Of a DNA stretch of 64,000 nt, positions 45,005 through 55,404 are shown piece by piece; within the stretch, counting starts at the first letter, position 1; every line of letters starts with the position of its first letter. The position numbers and the translations under genes are program-made. Under the pieces are notes generated by a model. That model ran no database searches. It had not been told where the DNA came from and worked only from the letters and a program-made list of their open reading frames with translations. Source of the DNA: Allorhizobium ampelinum S4 (GTDB lineage Bacteria; Pseudomonadota; Alphaproteobacteria; Rhizobiales; Rhizobiaceae); assembly GCF_000016285.1 (NCBI RefSeq), contig NC_011984.1:1-64000 (forward strand), given 5' to 3'.

Positions 45005-45976
45005 TCAGCGCGTCCGTGTTTGTTTGGGAGTTTCGCCAAACCGCTTTCGGTATCTTCGAGAAAAGTCCGCGTGATGCTGGAAACCCCAGGCATTTGCGAT
45101 CTGCGATATGTAGCCTGGAGCGAAGCCTCGCTTGAGGGCATCGTGGACGCGGTCAAGTCGACATTCGATAATGTACTGAACCGGAGTTATGCCTTTCGAT
45201 TCCCTGAAAGCGATCTGCAAACTGCGAACGCTGACCCCTGCGGCGAACGCGATCTCGGACACGGTTATCGGACTTGCTAGGTTCGCTTCTATGTAATCGA
45301 GGGCGTTTCGAAGCACTCGGTTGTTTACCTGGTCGGCGGTGGGTCTCACGGCCGCCGTTGTTGGCCAGCAGGACAGCAGGTGGAAGACGAGCAGTTCCTC
45401 GACTATCGGAAAAGACAGCGGATTATGGTCTCCGTGCTGCTGGAGGTTGTCGTGCAAGCGGAGGAGCGCGGTCCTGAAGATGCGGATCTGAGGTATGTTC
45501 ACGTCGACGACGGGTACGAAGGATGCGAACGTGCTACGTTCCTCCCCGTACAGCGCCTGCATTTTCTGGAATATGCTTACGGATGCGATTGTACAGCTTA
45601 TCATACTGGCGCTCCGGGAAGTTCGCTCATACTCCATATCCCGAAAAGGTATGATAACGCCCTGTCCTCGGTCGATGTTGACCTCTTCCCGACCGTCCTT
45701 ACGCGCCAAGCCGCCGCTTATAGGGAATCGGATAGTCACCAGATCCGAAACAACACGCGGCCGGGCTTCGAAACCTGTCGCGGACTCCGTTTTCCAAACA
45801 CAAAAATCTCGAATTTTAGTCCCGCCGAACTTGAGACGGACCGGCTCTCGACCAAGAGAAGTGAATCCAACCGGGCACAAACTGTCTGACTGTAACCTGT
45901 CGTTATCATCGTGGGTTAGGAGATCGAAACGAAACCTTGTCGGAACCGTGTTCGCAACAGAATTCAAGACAGGCAT
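45005..45976 (-). CDS. AraC-family transcriptional regulator
   Basis: A 323-aa protein with a cupin-like N-terminal ligand region (AraC-binding-like, DLVTIRFPISGGLARKDGRE) and a C-terminal double HTH: SEIAFAAGVSVRSLQIAFRE and ISQIANAWGFQHHADFSRRY ending RKRFGETPKQTR. It appears intact from ATG 45976. No obvious target neighbours remain, as IS5 elements flank it on both sides. The ligand is unknown. Confidence 0.9.
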   Translation of the reverse strand: MPVLNSVANTVPTRFRFDLLTHDDNDRLQSDSLCPVGFTSLGREPVRLKFGGTKIRDFCVWKTESATGFEARPRVVSDLVTIRFPISGGLARKDGREEVNIDRGQGVIIPFRDMEYERTSRSASMISCTIASVSIFQKMQALYGEERSTFASFVPVVDVNIPQIRIFRTALLRLHDNLQQHGDHNPLSFPIVEELLVFHLLSCWPTTAAVRPTADQVNNRVLRNALDYIEANLASPITVSEIAFAAGVSVRSLQIAFRESKGITPVQYIIECRLDRVHDALKRGFAPGYISQIANAWGFQHHADFSRRYRKRFGETPKQTRTR

Positions 45977-46634
45977 CGAAAACTCGTGATAAAATGCCGC
46001 TCACGACAGCGAGCAGATCGGAGGGATAGTAGGAAAGCGGTCTCTAGCCGTGACTTACCACTAATGCAACCATTCGTCACTAACCGCCGATCATCGAAGC
46101 TATGCATTTAACGAAATTATCATAGTGAATGCGAAAACACCTCAACAGTACGACGGGCAAACTGTGGAGCGTGTTGATGATCAACACGCAATTCCCGCCC
46201 CTTCGGACCCGGCCAACTATCCGCAGCTGTACATAGCTACGACCGAGGCCTGCGGGTTTTGCCAGACTGTAGAGCGTTCGCCACGTCAGCGAGACGGCAA
46301 GCGGCAAACCGACCTATGGCTTGAACCGAATTCCTGGCAGCCGGAACCATTCGGCTGATATGTAAGTGCGCGCCTTGCAAGCTCATACCGGTAAGTCTCA
46401 TACGACGTCGACGGGTATCTAGCGACAGCGCTTCGTTCGAGAAGCTTTTGGCGGGCAGGCTACCGATTGGTCGGCGCGTGAGAAGCGATCGAGGCTGTGG
46501 CGCTCGATCAGACCGATGTTTGTATAGATTGCGAGAGTCCTATCATATTTCGGCACGTACTACGTAAAATCGAAGTATGATATTGTCTAAGGAAAGTCAT
46601 TGGATCATTACAGCAAGCATTAAATCAACTCCTA
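45977..46634. other. Gene-poor stretch with one long inverted repeat
   Basis: About 660 bp between araC-type gene and IS5 copy 3. A 77-codon frame at 46125-46358 has no recognisable features. An inverted repeat, TATCATATTTCG (46541-46552) and CGAAGTATGATA (46571-46582), matches at 11 of 12 positions with an 18-bp spacer. Confidence 0.5.
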
Positions 46635-47412
46635 GGCAGTGTGGACGGATTTGATCAAGATGAAGCCTGCGGCGATTGCGACGATGGAGGAGAAATTTTG
46701 TTTGGTCTTCTCGCATCGTAGCGCAACGCGCTTGAAGCGCTTGAGTTTTCCGATTGCTTGCTCGATGCGGGCGCGACCTTTATAGAGCGCTTTGGGAAAG
46801 AACGTCGGCTTTGATTTTGCCGTTGAACGATAAGGAATGACGGGAACCGCACCCCGCCTTCTTGCGGCCTGGCGGTTAGCCTTGCTGTCATAGCCCTTGT
46901 CGCCCATGGCGGCGCGGGGATCTACATCGGGGCCAAGGCCAAGCAGGATTGGAAAGTGCGGAGCGTCACCTTTCTCGCCCCCGGTCAGATCAAAGGCGAT
47001 GGGATGTCCGTCGAAATCGGTCTTCAGGTGGATTTTGGTCGAGAAGCCGCCTCGCGAGCGGCCAAGCGCTTGGCCATATTGCCCCCTTTTGCTCCTGCTA
47101 CCGAAACATGCGGCGCACCACGGTGCTGTCGAACATCTGAACCAGATCGGCCGACGTGCTCAGGCTGGCAAGGTGCTCGAAGAAAATCTCAAAAACACCC
47201 GCCTTGCTCAATCGGGAAAAGCGCTTCCAGACACTGTTCCAATGTCCATAGCGCTCCGGCAGACCGCGCCAGGTGATATTGTTGACGGAGAAATAGTGCA
47301 GGGCCTCCAAAAACAGCCGGTCATCTCGACCCTTGTCGCCCCGCCGCGGAAGCGAGGCGCGGAAAACCTCAAGTGCGACCGTCCAGTCCGCTTCTGTCAT
47401 CTTCGTCAGCAT
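46632..47412 (-). pseudogene. IS5-family transposase, copy 3 (two frames)
   Basis: Same two-frame structure as copy 2: MLTKMTEADW to MFR, then MGDKGYDSKANRQAARRRGA to the end of the element (ILIKSVHTA). The premature TAG before the A/G run is also present. Confidence 0.8.
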
Positions 47413-47507
47413 CGCCGATCTCCTCTGAAACCGGCAACCCATGAATCATTCAAATACGGATTTGGGAATCGCAGAAATTAAACTTGCGGCAATCCGTCCA
47501 CACCGCC
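46635..47507 (-). mobile_element. IS5-family (IS427-like) insertion sequence, copy 3
   Basis: An 873-bp element almost identical to copy 2, opposite orientation, with CTA and TAA flanks. Copies 2 and 3 enclose the AraC gene as an inverted pair and could form a composite transposon. Confidence 0.92.
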
Positions 47508-47523
47508 TAAAACGAGTGTAATG

Positions 47524-48102
47524 ATGGCTACCACAACGCAGTTCAACCCATTGCGGCTTGTGAACGACGCTATTAACAATGCCAATATGGCAGGTCAAAC
47601 ACTTACCACGGACGCCATAGCGCTGCTCTGGAAGGTCGCACAGGGAAAACTCAGCAAGGGTGACGCAGCTGAACTTTCGCGAACCCTGATAGGAACCATT
47701 ATCCAGAAGCGGGAGCGGCATGAGGTCCGCGTTGTCGACAAAGAAACGGCCGCGGCACTCGACGCCAAGCAGCGACCCTGTCCGAAATACGCGGACAACT
47801 CGTCACGTTACAAGCTCCAGCGTCCTATAATAGCGCCTCCATCAAGCAATAGTCGCTCGGACGTTGTGCGTGGGCACCGTTTCAAAACGTATCTCGATCA
47901 CGGCCTGAATACCAGCCGCTTGACTGAGGGACCCGGTGCCTTCGGGTCCCCATCGTGCGGATACGCTAACCCTGCGTTTATCCGAGTAGCTGCCATTCGT
48001 CTTGCGGCGCTAGGTCAATGGATTGCCAACCACGCGTTCGGGTACACGAATCCGTTAGCGTTGGCTATCGGGCAACTGCTCAACGCGGCACCTTTTTCTT
48101 AG
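47524..48102 (+). CDS. Hypothetical protein next to IS5 copy 3
   Basis: An open frame starting 16 bp past the IS end (MATTTQFNPLRLVNDAINNA). I do not recognise it. The first 80 residues look protein-like (helical, KLSKGDAAELSRTLIGTIIQ). The later part has low-complexity composition and contains a hairpin (GGGACCCG and CGGGTCCC at 47928-47950) that could be a terminator, so the true gene may be shorter or may be a fragment. Confidence 0.3.
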   Translation: MATTTQFNPLRLVNDAINNANMAGQTLTTDAIALLWKVAQGKLSKGDAAELSRTLIGTIIQKRERHEVRVVDKETAAALDAKQRPCPKYADNSSRYKLQRPIIAPPSSNSRSDVVRGHRFKTYLDHGLNTSRLTEGPGAFGSPSCGYANPAFIRVAAIRLAALGQWIANHAFGYTNPLALAIGQLLNAAPFS

Positions 48103-48403
48103 CCGCACACCCTGCAGCTTCGGCGGTGCCACCGTAGGTCGAGTTGAGACGAAACAAAAGACAGCCGCGCCCCAATTCACGAACACCCATTCACGCGAGT
48201 TGAGTTGCCGCCGAGTGCCGTCGACGACCCGCTGCGACGGCTAGCATCAGTTCCTATCATTTTTACGAAATTAGACATACCTGACGCGAAGCGAGCCGTA
48301 GCGTTAACATTTTGTCCATCGCTTGACGATGAGATGGTTAACGGACTGGAACGGAGCAATGTCCGCCGTCTCTAATAATAACAACAGCTTGCAGAGTAAG
48401 GCG
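48103..48403. other. Gene-free stretch upstream of the DUF3391-like gene
   Basis: About 300 bp without a recognisable gene; presumably holds the promoter of the DUF3391-like/SBP/MCP group. Confidence 0.4.
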
Positions 48404-48730
48404 ATGAGAAAACGAGTGCGTTTGAACGAGCTGCGGGTTGGAATGTGGGTCGCTGAGATAGACATGCCTCCTGGCATGTCTTCTGATCATGCCGCGCCCT
48501 TCGCAATCGCATTTCCTTCGGAGTTAGAGCGCCTTACCGATCTCAGCATTCTCAGTGTCGTCAGCGATGCGAGGAAAGGACTGGATATGGCGAGAAGTCG
48601 CGTATCGACCGTCGACCTCCAGCAGGAAATAAGCGCCAGATTGCCGAGAGAGGAGATAGCTGCAGCCGCGCGGACAATCTCTAGATTAAGGCCGCATCTC
48701 AACGCGGTTTCAGAGTCTTTTAGACAGTAA
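48404..48730 (+). CDS. Stand-alone DUF3391-like domain (N-terminus of HD-GYP proteins)
   Basis: A 108-aa protein from ATG 48404. RKRVRLNELRVGMWVAEID, then PFAIAFPSELERLTDLSIL and SVVSDARKGLDMA, resembles the DUF3391 domain found at the N-terminus of HD-GYP cyclic-di-GMP phosphodiesterases. The catalytic HD-GYP domain is absent: the protein ends after a short helical tail with its own stop. It is either a truncated relic or a free regulatory domain. It sits 125 bp upstream of the binding-protein gene on the same strand. Confidence 0.5.
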   Translation: MRKRVRLNELRVGMWVAEIDMPPGMSSDHAAPFAIAFPSELERLTDLSILSVVSDARKGLDMARSRVSTVDLQQEISARLPREEIAAAARTISRLRPHLNAVSESFRQ

Positions 48731-48855
48731 ATCGCAACGAAGCCTGAAATAAAGAAGGTAATATTATCAGAATGGAACATCGGAAAATCATGCAACAGTC
48801 ATACAATGACATAAACGATATCAAAAGAAGTGCCTGCCCGGGGAGAGATAAACTT

Positions 48856-50595
48856 ATGGATAGAAATGACCGTAGTTCATTGAGAATAATGTTCTCGTCG
48901 GTATGTCTCTTCCTTCTCATGCCCCATCATACATTCGCAGGCATGAAAGAAGCCCGCGAATTCCTCTCATCCGAGATTGGCTCGCTATCGGTTCTATCTC
49001 GGGCTGATCAAGAGAACGAGATGAAGTGGTTCATCGAAGCGGCGAGGCCTTATCAAGGAATGGAAATCAACGTCGTTTCCGAGACTCTGACGACGCATAA
49101 ATACGAGTCGGAAGTCCTCGCTCCGGCATTCACGGCTATCACCGGCATCCGGGTCAACCATGAGCTCACGAGCGAAGGCGACGTCGTGGACAAGCTCCAG
49201 ACCCAGATGCAGTCCGGTGAAAGTTCCTACGATGCGTACGTAAACGACTCGGATCTGATCGGCACGCACTGGCGCTACCAACAGGCCCGGTCACTTACAA
49301 AGTTCATGCGCGACGAGGGCAGGGACGTCACCAATCCGGACCTGGACCTGAACGACTACATCGGCCTCAAGTTCACGTCGGCACCGGACGGCGACCTGTA
49401 TCAGCTACCCGACCAGCAGTTCGCGAACCTCTACTGGTTCCGGTACGACTGGTTCAACGACCAGAAGAACAAGGCCGACTTCAAGGCGAAATACGGCTAC
49501 GACCTCGGCGTTCCCGTCAACTGGTCCGCCTATGAGGACATCGCCGAGTTCTTCACCGGCCGCGAGATCGACGGCAAGAAGGTCTATGGCCACATGGACT
49601 ACGGCAAGAAGGACCCGTCGCTCGGCTGGCGCTTCACCGATGCCTGGCTGTCGATGGCTGGCAATGGCGACAAGGGCCTGCCGAACGGTCTTCCGGTCGA
49701 CGAGTGGGGCATCAAGGTCAACGAGAAGTCCCAGCCGGTCGGCTCCTGCGTCGCCCGCGGCGGCGACACCAACGGCCCGGCTGCAGTCTATTCCATTCAG
49801 AAGTATCTGGACTGGATGAAGGCCTACGCACCTCCAAGGGCAGGCAGCATGAACTTTTCCGAGTCCGGTCCGGTTCCGGCGCAAGGCGAGATTGCGCAGC
49901 AGATCTTCATGTACACCGCCTTCACCGCGGATATGGTCAAACCCGGCCTTCCGGTCGTGACAGGCGACGGAACCCCGAAATGGCGCTTCGCTCCTTCGCC
50001 GCATGGCGTCTACTGGAAGGACGGGATGAAGCTCGGCTATCAAGACGTCGGCTCGTGGACGCTATTGAAATCCACGCCCGTGGACCGAGCTAAAGCGGCT
50101 TGGCTTTACGCCCAATTCGTCACTTCGAAAACTGTCGACGTCAAGAAAAGCCATATGGGCCTGACCTTCATTCGCGAGTCTACGATACACGACACGAGCT
50201 TTACGAAAAGGGCCTCCAAACTCGGCGGTCTCGTCGAGTTCTACCGCTCGCCGGCCCGCGTCCAGTGGTCGCCCACCGGCACCAACGTTCCCGACTATCC
50301 GAAGCTATCTGAGTTATGGTGGCAGGCTATCGGCGACGCAGCAGCGGGGACGAAAACCCCGCAGGAGGCATTGGATTCGCTATGCGCCAACCAGGAACGT
50401 GTCCTCCAGCGCCTTGAGCGTGCCGAAATCCAGGGAGCCATCGGTCCGGTGCTGTCAGAACAGCGCGATCTCCAGTACTGGCACCAGGTCGCCGTAGCGA
50501 ACGGCCACCTCGCGCCGCAGCCGAAAATCCAGAACGAAAAACAAAGCCCGGTCACCGTTGACTACGACGCGCTCGTCGACAGCTGGCGAAACTAG
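48856..50595 (+). CDS. Orphan ABC-type periplasmic solute-binding protein (GlpV-like)
   Basis: A 579-aa extracellular solute-binding protein of the carbohydrate/polyol type, closest in my recall to the rhizobial glycerol-binding protein GlpV. ATG 48856 gives a signal peptide (SLRIMFSSVCLFLLMPHHTFA). Characteristic blocks are NVVSETLTTHKYESEVLAPA, DGDLYQLPDQQFANLYWFRY, GHMDYGKKDPSLGWRFTDAW, GGDTNGPAAVYSIQKYLDWM and SPARVQWSPTG. No permease or ATPase gene accompanies it. An MCP gene follows 63 bp downstream, which suggests the binding protein presents ligand to a chemoreceptor rather than feeding a transporter. Confidence 0.88.
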   Translation: MDRNDRSSLRIMFSSVCLFLLMPHHTFAGMKEAREFLSSEIGSLSVLSRADQENEMKWFIEAARPYQGMEINVVSETLTTHKYESEVLAPAFTAITGIRVNHELTSEGDVVDKLQTQMQSGESSYDAYVNDSDLIGTHWRYQQARSLTKFMRDEGRDVTNPDLDLNDYIGLKFTSAPDGDLYQLPDQQFANLYWFRYDWFNDQKNKADFKAKYGYDLGVPVNWSAYEDIAEFFTGREIDGKKVYGHMDYGKKDPSLGWRFTDAWLSMAGNGDKGLPNGLPVDEWGIKVNEKSQPVGSCVARGGDTNGPAAVYSIQKYLDWMKAYAPPRAGSMNFSESGPVPAQGEIAQQIFMYTAFTADMVKPGLPVVTGDGTPKWRFAPSPHGVYWKDGMKLGYQDVGSWTLLKSTPVDRAKAAWLYAQFVTSKTVDVKKSHMGLTFIRESTIHDTSFTKRASKLGGLVEFYRSPARVQWSPTGTNVPDYPKLSELWWQAIGDAAAGTKTPQEALDSLCANQERVLQRLERAEIQGAIGPVLSEQRDLQYWHQVAVANGHLAPQPKIQNEKQSPVTVDYDALVDSWRN

Positions 50596-50658
50596 CGACA
50601 GGGCGACGTCAGACATTGAAATGTACCACTTTAAACCCTCCCTCAAAGGTAAATCATC

Positions 50659-52497
50659 ATGCGACGCCCTAGTATCCTAGTCTCAGTAAGCCTCTCTCTT
50701 GTTACGATCAGCATCGTCGTCTTGGGCCTGTACGCCTTCATGGTAACGGGCATGGATCGGCTCAACGCGCGCACGGCAGACGTCGCCGACGGTTGGCTCC
50801 CGCGCAGCAAACTGTCCGCGCAAGTCAAGATCGCCTTGGACGATCTGCGGATTGTTTACGGCCAGCATGCGGTGGAAGCGAACGTCCAGCGAATGAACGA
50901 GCTGGCCAAGATATCTGCAACCCGGGAAGCCGACCTGCGTGATGCGCTGGAGGTCTATGAGAAGCGCATCTCCTCAGACGTTGAGCGCGCGGCGTTTGCG
51001 CCGATCCCTCCACTCGTGGACAGTTTCGTTCAGAAAGGCGGCTACATGCTGGAGATGTCCTCCGGCAAGTCTAAAGACCTTGCCGGATACCTTTTCGGCC
51101 ACGGCATGACGACCTTGGCAAAAGACATCAACGCGTCGCTCGACAAACTGATCGCATTCAGCGAGGAGGGTGCCCACGCTTCGAAGACAGACGGCGTCAA
51201 GACGTTCAGATCAGTGCAGTTCGGAAGTCTGCTCGCACTTGGTATCGCGCTGACGATCCTGGCCGGTGTGACCGCATATGTTATCCGCGGCGTCGCGCGG
51301 CCAGTGAAACTCATCACGGGCTCAATGTCCCGTCTCGCTGGAGGGAATACTCAGGCAAGCGTGCCTTTCGCCGATCGGTCCGACGAAATCGGCTTGATGG
51401 CCGCCGCGGTCGAGGTGTTCCGCAAGGAGGCGATCGAGAAGACGGCGCTGGAAATCCAAGCGGATCGAGACCGCAAACATGCGGAAGCTTCACGCGAAAG
51501 GCTTACTCACGAGGCTGAAGCCGCCGCGATGGCGCGGCTTCAGCAAGCGATCTCCGGCATCGCCGATGGTCTCCACGCAATATCGCACGGCAATCTGCAG
51601 ATGAGGCTGGGCAAGCCGCTGTCGCCGGAATTCGACAAGCTACGGCTCGACCTTAATACGGCAGCCGAGCAGCTTTCGGCCACGCTGAATACGGTGAACT
51701 CCGCGGCGCATTCCATTTTGAGCCGTTCGACCGAGATCGCAGACAGCACTGCGGCCCTGTCGAACCGTACCGAAGAGCAGGCCGCGGCGCTTGTCAAGAC
51801 GACTGCCTCTATCAATCAGATCGCTTCTACCATGGGGCATTCAGTCAAGCGACTCGACGACGCACGCCTGGTCGCCAGAACCGCCAACGAAAGCGCGACG
51901 AAATCGGGCTGCATCGTGGCTGAGACCATTCAAGCGATGGAGAAGATCGAACACTCCTCTGGCCAGATTTCGAGCATCACGCAGGTCATCAACGAAATCG
52001 CGTTTCAAACGAGCCTTCTGGCACTCAACGCGGGTGTCGAAGCCGCTAGAGCGGGAGAGGCTGGAAAGGGCTTCGCCGTCGTCGCCCAGGAAGTTCGCGC
52101 GCTCGCCACGCGATCGGCCGAGGCCGCGAAGGAAATCAACGGACTCATCGAGACGTCGAGCACCCAGGTCAAAGCGGGCGTCGAACTCGTCCACAAGACC
52201 GGAGCAACCTTGGGGACGATCGTATCCCATATCTCTTCCATGAAAGAAAGCATGGAGGGTATCGCATCTGCGACAGTTGAACAGGCGACGACTCTTTCAG
52301 AGGTCACGCATGCGATCAACCAACTGGACAAATTCACGCAGCAAAACACGGCCATGGTCGAGGAAACCTCAGCCGCGAGCTTCGAGCTGGCAGCGGAAGC
52401 GAGAATACTGCAAGACCTAATGGCCGCCTTCGAGCTTCCGGATACATCCATGGCCGACAGGCCTTTCCAACAGCCGGCGCGGCAACGCGCAGCCTAA
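50659..52497 (+). CDS. Methyl-accepting chemotaxis protein downstream of the binding protein
   Basis: An intact 612-aa chemoreceptor. TM1 is [20 protein letters not shown], followed by a four-helix-bundle-like periplasmic domain of about 150 aa, TM2 [23 protein letters not shown] ([20 protein letters not shown]) and a second HAMP-like segment with [20 protein letters not shown]. The cytoplasmic signalling hairpin tip is [20 protein letters not shown]. No CheR-binding pentapeptide is present at the C-terminus (QQPARQRAA). Immediate proximity to the solute-binding protein suggests indirect ligand sensing. Confidence 0.92.
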   Translation: MRRPSILVSVSLSLVTISIVVLGLYAFMVTGMDRLNARTADVADGWLPRSKLSAQVKIALDDLRIVYGQHAVEANVQRMNELAKISATREADLRDALEVYEKRISSDVERAAFAPIPPLVDSFVQKGGYMLEMSSGKSKDLAGYLFGHGMTTLAKDINASLDKLIAFSEEGAHASKTDGVKTFRSVQFGSLLALGIALTILAGVTAYVIRGVARPVKLITGSMSRLAGGNTQASVPFADRSDEIGLMAAAVEVFRKEAIEKTALEIQADRDRKHAEASRERLTHEAEAAAMARLQQAISGIADGLHAISHGNLQMRLGKPLSPEFDKLRLDLNTAAEQLSATLNTVNSAAHSILSRSTEIADSTAALSNRTEEQAAALVKTTASINQIASTMGHSVKRLDDARLVARTANESATKSGCIVAETIQAMEKIEHSSGQISSITQVINEIAFQTSLLALNAGVEAARAGEAGKGFAVVAQEVRALATRSAEAAKEINGLIETSSTQVKAGVELVHKTGATLGTIVSHISSMKESMEGIASATVEQATTLSEVTHAINQLDKFTQQNTAMVEETSAASFELAAEARILQDLMAAFELPDTSMADRPFQQPARQRAA

Positions 52498-53077
52498 TGG
52501 CGAACGTCCGGCGAACGGCGATGTTCATCGAGCAGGTTGACGTCTAAGGAAGACTTGCCCTACTGAAAAAATCACCTCCCCTAAGCAGCTAGAAGGGGTG
52601 GTGAAATCCAGATGCAGCAGATACGCTGACAGGACAAGCAACCTTCCTGTTCGCCAACGCCGTCGGTACTGTCCCTGCTGGTGCCCGGCACCTAGCTACG
52701 ACGTCTGTGTCTGCTCGCTGGAACTGCCAGCCACTCGGTCAGAAGGCTCGCGCCGGTCACGTGACAACAATAGGTACGGTGACCGCTTTTGACGCCTCCG
52801 CTCGCCGTGTCGCGCGCTAGCATCGTCTTTCGACTCTGGGAAGCAATCTCTGCGATTTACCAGCCCAAAATTGCATCAGACATACCAATCTCAGCCAACA
52901 GTACAAACTAGAATTGTTAAAGCGCAAGAATTGTCGTTATTGCTCAAGATTTCTGCGTGTCTAATGGAATATTTACATCGCGTAAATATCTTTACCCAAG
53001 AATTCGCATCAGCATTAGCTGCTGCGAGCTTGCGGATGGTCCGGCCGAGCGACGGGGAGCATTTTGGGGTAAATGGG
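52498..53077. other. Gene-free stretch with a terminator-like hairpin
   Basis: About 580 bp between two MCP genes. A stem-loop, TCACCTCCCC (52572-52581) and GGGGTGGTGA (52595-52604) with one mismatch, lies 75 bp past the upstream MCP stop and may end its transcript. The frame of the next MCP is open upstream from 52871, but this part shows no family similarity. Confidence 0.5.
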
Positions 53078-53964
53078 ATGTTAGGATTTGGTGGCGCCGA
53101 CGCAAAGGCAGTCCTTGAGGCCCTCAGCAAGTCTCAGGCCATTATCGAGTTTAAGCTCGATGGTACGATCATCACCGCAAACGAGAATTTCTGTCGGGCG
53201 CTTGGATATCAGCTGTCCGAAATCGTGGGCAAGCACCACAAGATCTTCGTCGATCCGACCGAAGTCAACAGCTCCGATTACATCGATTTTTGGGCAAGGC
53301 TGGGACGCGGCGAATTTGACCGTCGCCAGTACAAGCGTATCGGCAAAGGCGGCATGGAAGTCTGGATCGAGGCTTCCTACAATCCGGTGTCGAGGGGCGG
53401 CAGGCCCTATAAGGTCGTCAAATTCGCGACAGATATCACCGAACAAAAACTTAAAGCCGCCGAAGATAGTAGAAAGCTCGACGCGATCTCCAGGGCTCAG
53501 GCCGTCATCGAGTTCACGCCCGGCGGGGACATCCTGACGGCAAACGAGAACTTCCTTCAGACCCTTGGCTATCAACTCTCTGAGGTTCAGGGCAAGCATC
53601 ATTCCATGTTCTGCGAGCCGGGCTACACGAGGAGCGAGGATTACCGCCGCTTCTGGGCAAGGCTCGCCGGCGGCGAATTCGTTGCAGATGAGTTCATGCG
53701 TCTCGGCAAGGGGGGCAAGCGCGTCCACATCCAGGCGTCCTACAACCCGATCTTCGACATGAATGGCAAAGTGTTCAAGGTGGTCAAGTTTGCGACCGAC
53801 GTGTCTGAGCGTGTCAACAGCGTCGAGCAACTGGCCAGCGCACTCCAGGCTATGGCTGGCGGTGACCTGACGCAGGAACTCCGCTCACCCTTCATGCCCG
53901 CCTTGGAAAGACTGCGCAGCGACTTCAACGAAACGTCTTCGAAGCTCCGCACGACGCTGCAAAC
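53078..53964 (+). pseudogene. PAS-PAS methyl-accepting chemotaxis protein truncated by IS3
   Basis: A soluble, energy/redox-type receptor. From ATG 53078 (MLGFGGADAKAVLEALSKSQ), two PAS domains in tandem follow: AIIEFKLDGTIITANENFCR to VKFATDITEQK, and AVIEFTPGGDILTANENFLQ to VKFATDVSERV. A HAMP-like start (LQAMAGGDLTQELRSPF) then ends at the IS3 copy B boundary (53965). The whole signalling domain is lost. Confidence 0.88.
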
Positions 53965-54053
53965 TGTCCGACATCAGCGCCCATGAGACAGAACTGGCTT
54001 AATTGAGAAGAGAGGATTTTCGGCTCATCGTAGCTCATTCAAAGGAAGCGAAG

Positions 54054-54428
54054 ATGAGACAAAAATCCGGGCCGCAGACATCGACGACCGAGAAGACGAT
54101 CAAGGACATCCGCCGCGCCACGCGCAAGCACCATTCGTCGGAAGAGAAAATTCGCATCGTGCTGGAAGGCCTTCGTGGCGAGGACAGCATTGCCGCAATC
54201 TGCCGACGTGAAGGGATTGCCGAGAGCCTGTATTATAGCTGGTCCAAGGAATTCCTCGAAGCTGGCAAGAAGCGGCTTGCGGGCGACACCGCCCGTTCGG
54301 CAACCACTGACGAGGTGAAAGCACTGCGCCGTGAAAGCCGCGACCTGAAGGAGGCTCTGGCCGACCTCACCCTGGAAAACCGCCTGCTTAAAAAAAGCAT
54401 GATCGGGGATGGGGGCGGCGACGAATGA
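54054..54428 (+). CDS. IS3 OrfA transposase subunit, copy B
   Basis: Same protein as in copy A: MRQKSGPQTSTTEK start, HTH REGIAESLYYSWSKEF, leucine-rich end. Overlaps orfB by 4 bp. Confidence 0.85.
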   Translation: MRQKSGPQTSTTEKTIKDIRRATRKHHSSEEKIRIVLEGLRGEDSIAAICRREGIAESLYYSWSKEFLEAGKKRLAGDTARSATTDEVKALRRESRDLKEALADLTLENRLLKKSMIGDGGGDE

Positions 54429-55404
54429 GATATCCCGCCACCGAGAAGCTTGAGATTATCCGGCTCGTGGAAGAATCCCACCTGCCTGCCAAGCAGACCC
54501 TCGACAAGCTCGGCATTCCTCGGCCGACCTTCTACCGCTGGTATGATCGTTTCCTGACCTACGGCGTCGAGGGGCTGGAAGACCGGACATCCGCCCCGTC
54601 ACGGGTATGGAACCGTCTTCCCGACGATGTCAGGGACCGTATCATCGAAATGGCGCTGGATCATGCCGAGTTGTCGCCGCGCGAACTGGCCGTGAAGTTC
54701 ACCGACACGGAAAGCTATTTCGTATCAGAGGCTTCGGTCTACCGCCTGCTCAAGGCCCACGATCTGATAACGTCGCCCACCTATATCGTCATCAAGGCCA
54801 ACGACGAGTTCAAGGACAAGACCACGCGCCCGAACGAGATGTGGCAAACTGACTTCACCTATCTGAAGGTCATGGTTGGGGATGGTTCTACCTGTCGACC
54901 ATCCTCGACGACTTCTCGCGCTACATCATCGCCTGGAAGCTGTGCACCAGCATGAAAGTCGAGGATGTTACCGACACGCTCGACTTGGCGCTTGCGGCAT
55001 CAGGATGCGACAAGGTCAAGGTCGAACACCGGCCGCGCCTGCTGTCCGACAACGGCCCGTGTTACGTTGCTTCCGATCTCGGTGAATGGCTGGAGAAATA
55101 CAAGATCGGGCAGGTCCACGGCGCTCCCGGCCATCCGCAAACGCAGGGCAAGATCGAACGCTGGCACCAGACGCTGAAGAACCGCATCCTGCTCGAAAAC
55201 TACTTCTTCCAGGAGGACCTCGAAGCTCAGGTCGCGGCTTTTGTCGAGCACTAGAACCATCGGCGCTATCACGAAAGCCTCGACAATCTTACCCCAGCCG
55301 ACGTCTACTCCGGGCGCGGCCAGACCATACTGCTCGAACGCGAAAAGATCAAAAGAGACACCATCAGACAACGCCGCTTGAACCACCAAAAGAAAGCAGC
55401 TTAA
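54425..55404 (+). pseudogene. IS3 OrfB transposase, copy B (frameshift plus nonsense)
   Basis: As in copy A, the frame breaks after NEMWQTDFTYLKVMVGDGS (about 54885) and an in-frame TAG follows FVEH at 55252-55254. The integrase core DDE residues are split between frames. Confidence 0.85.
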
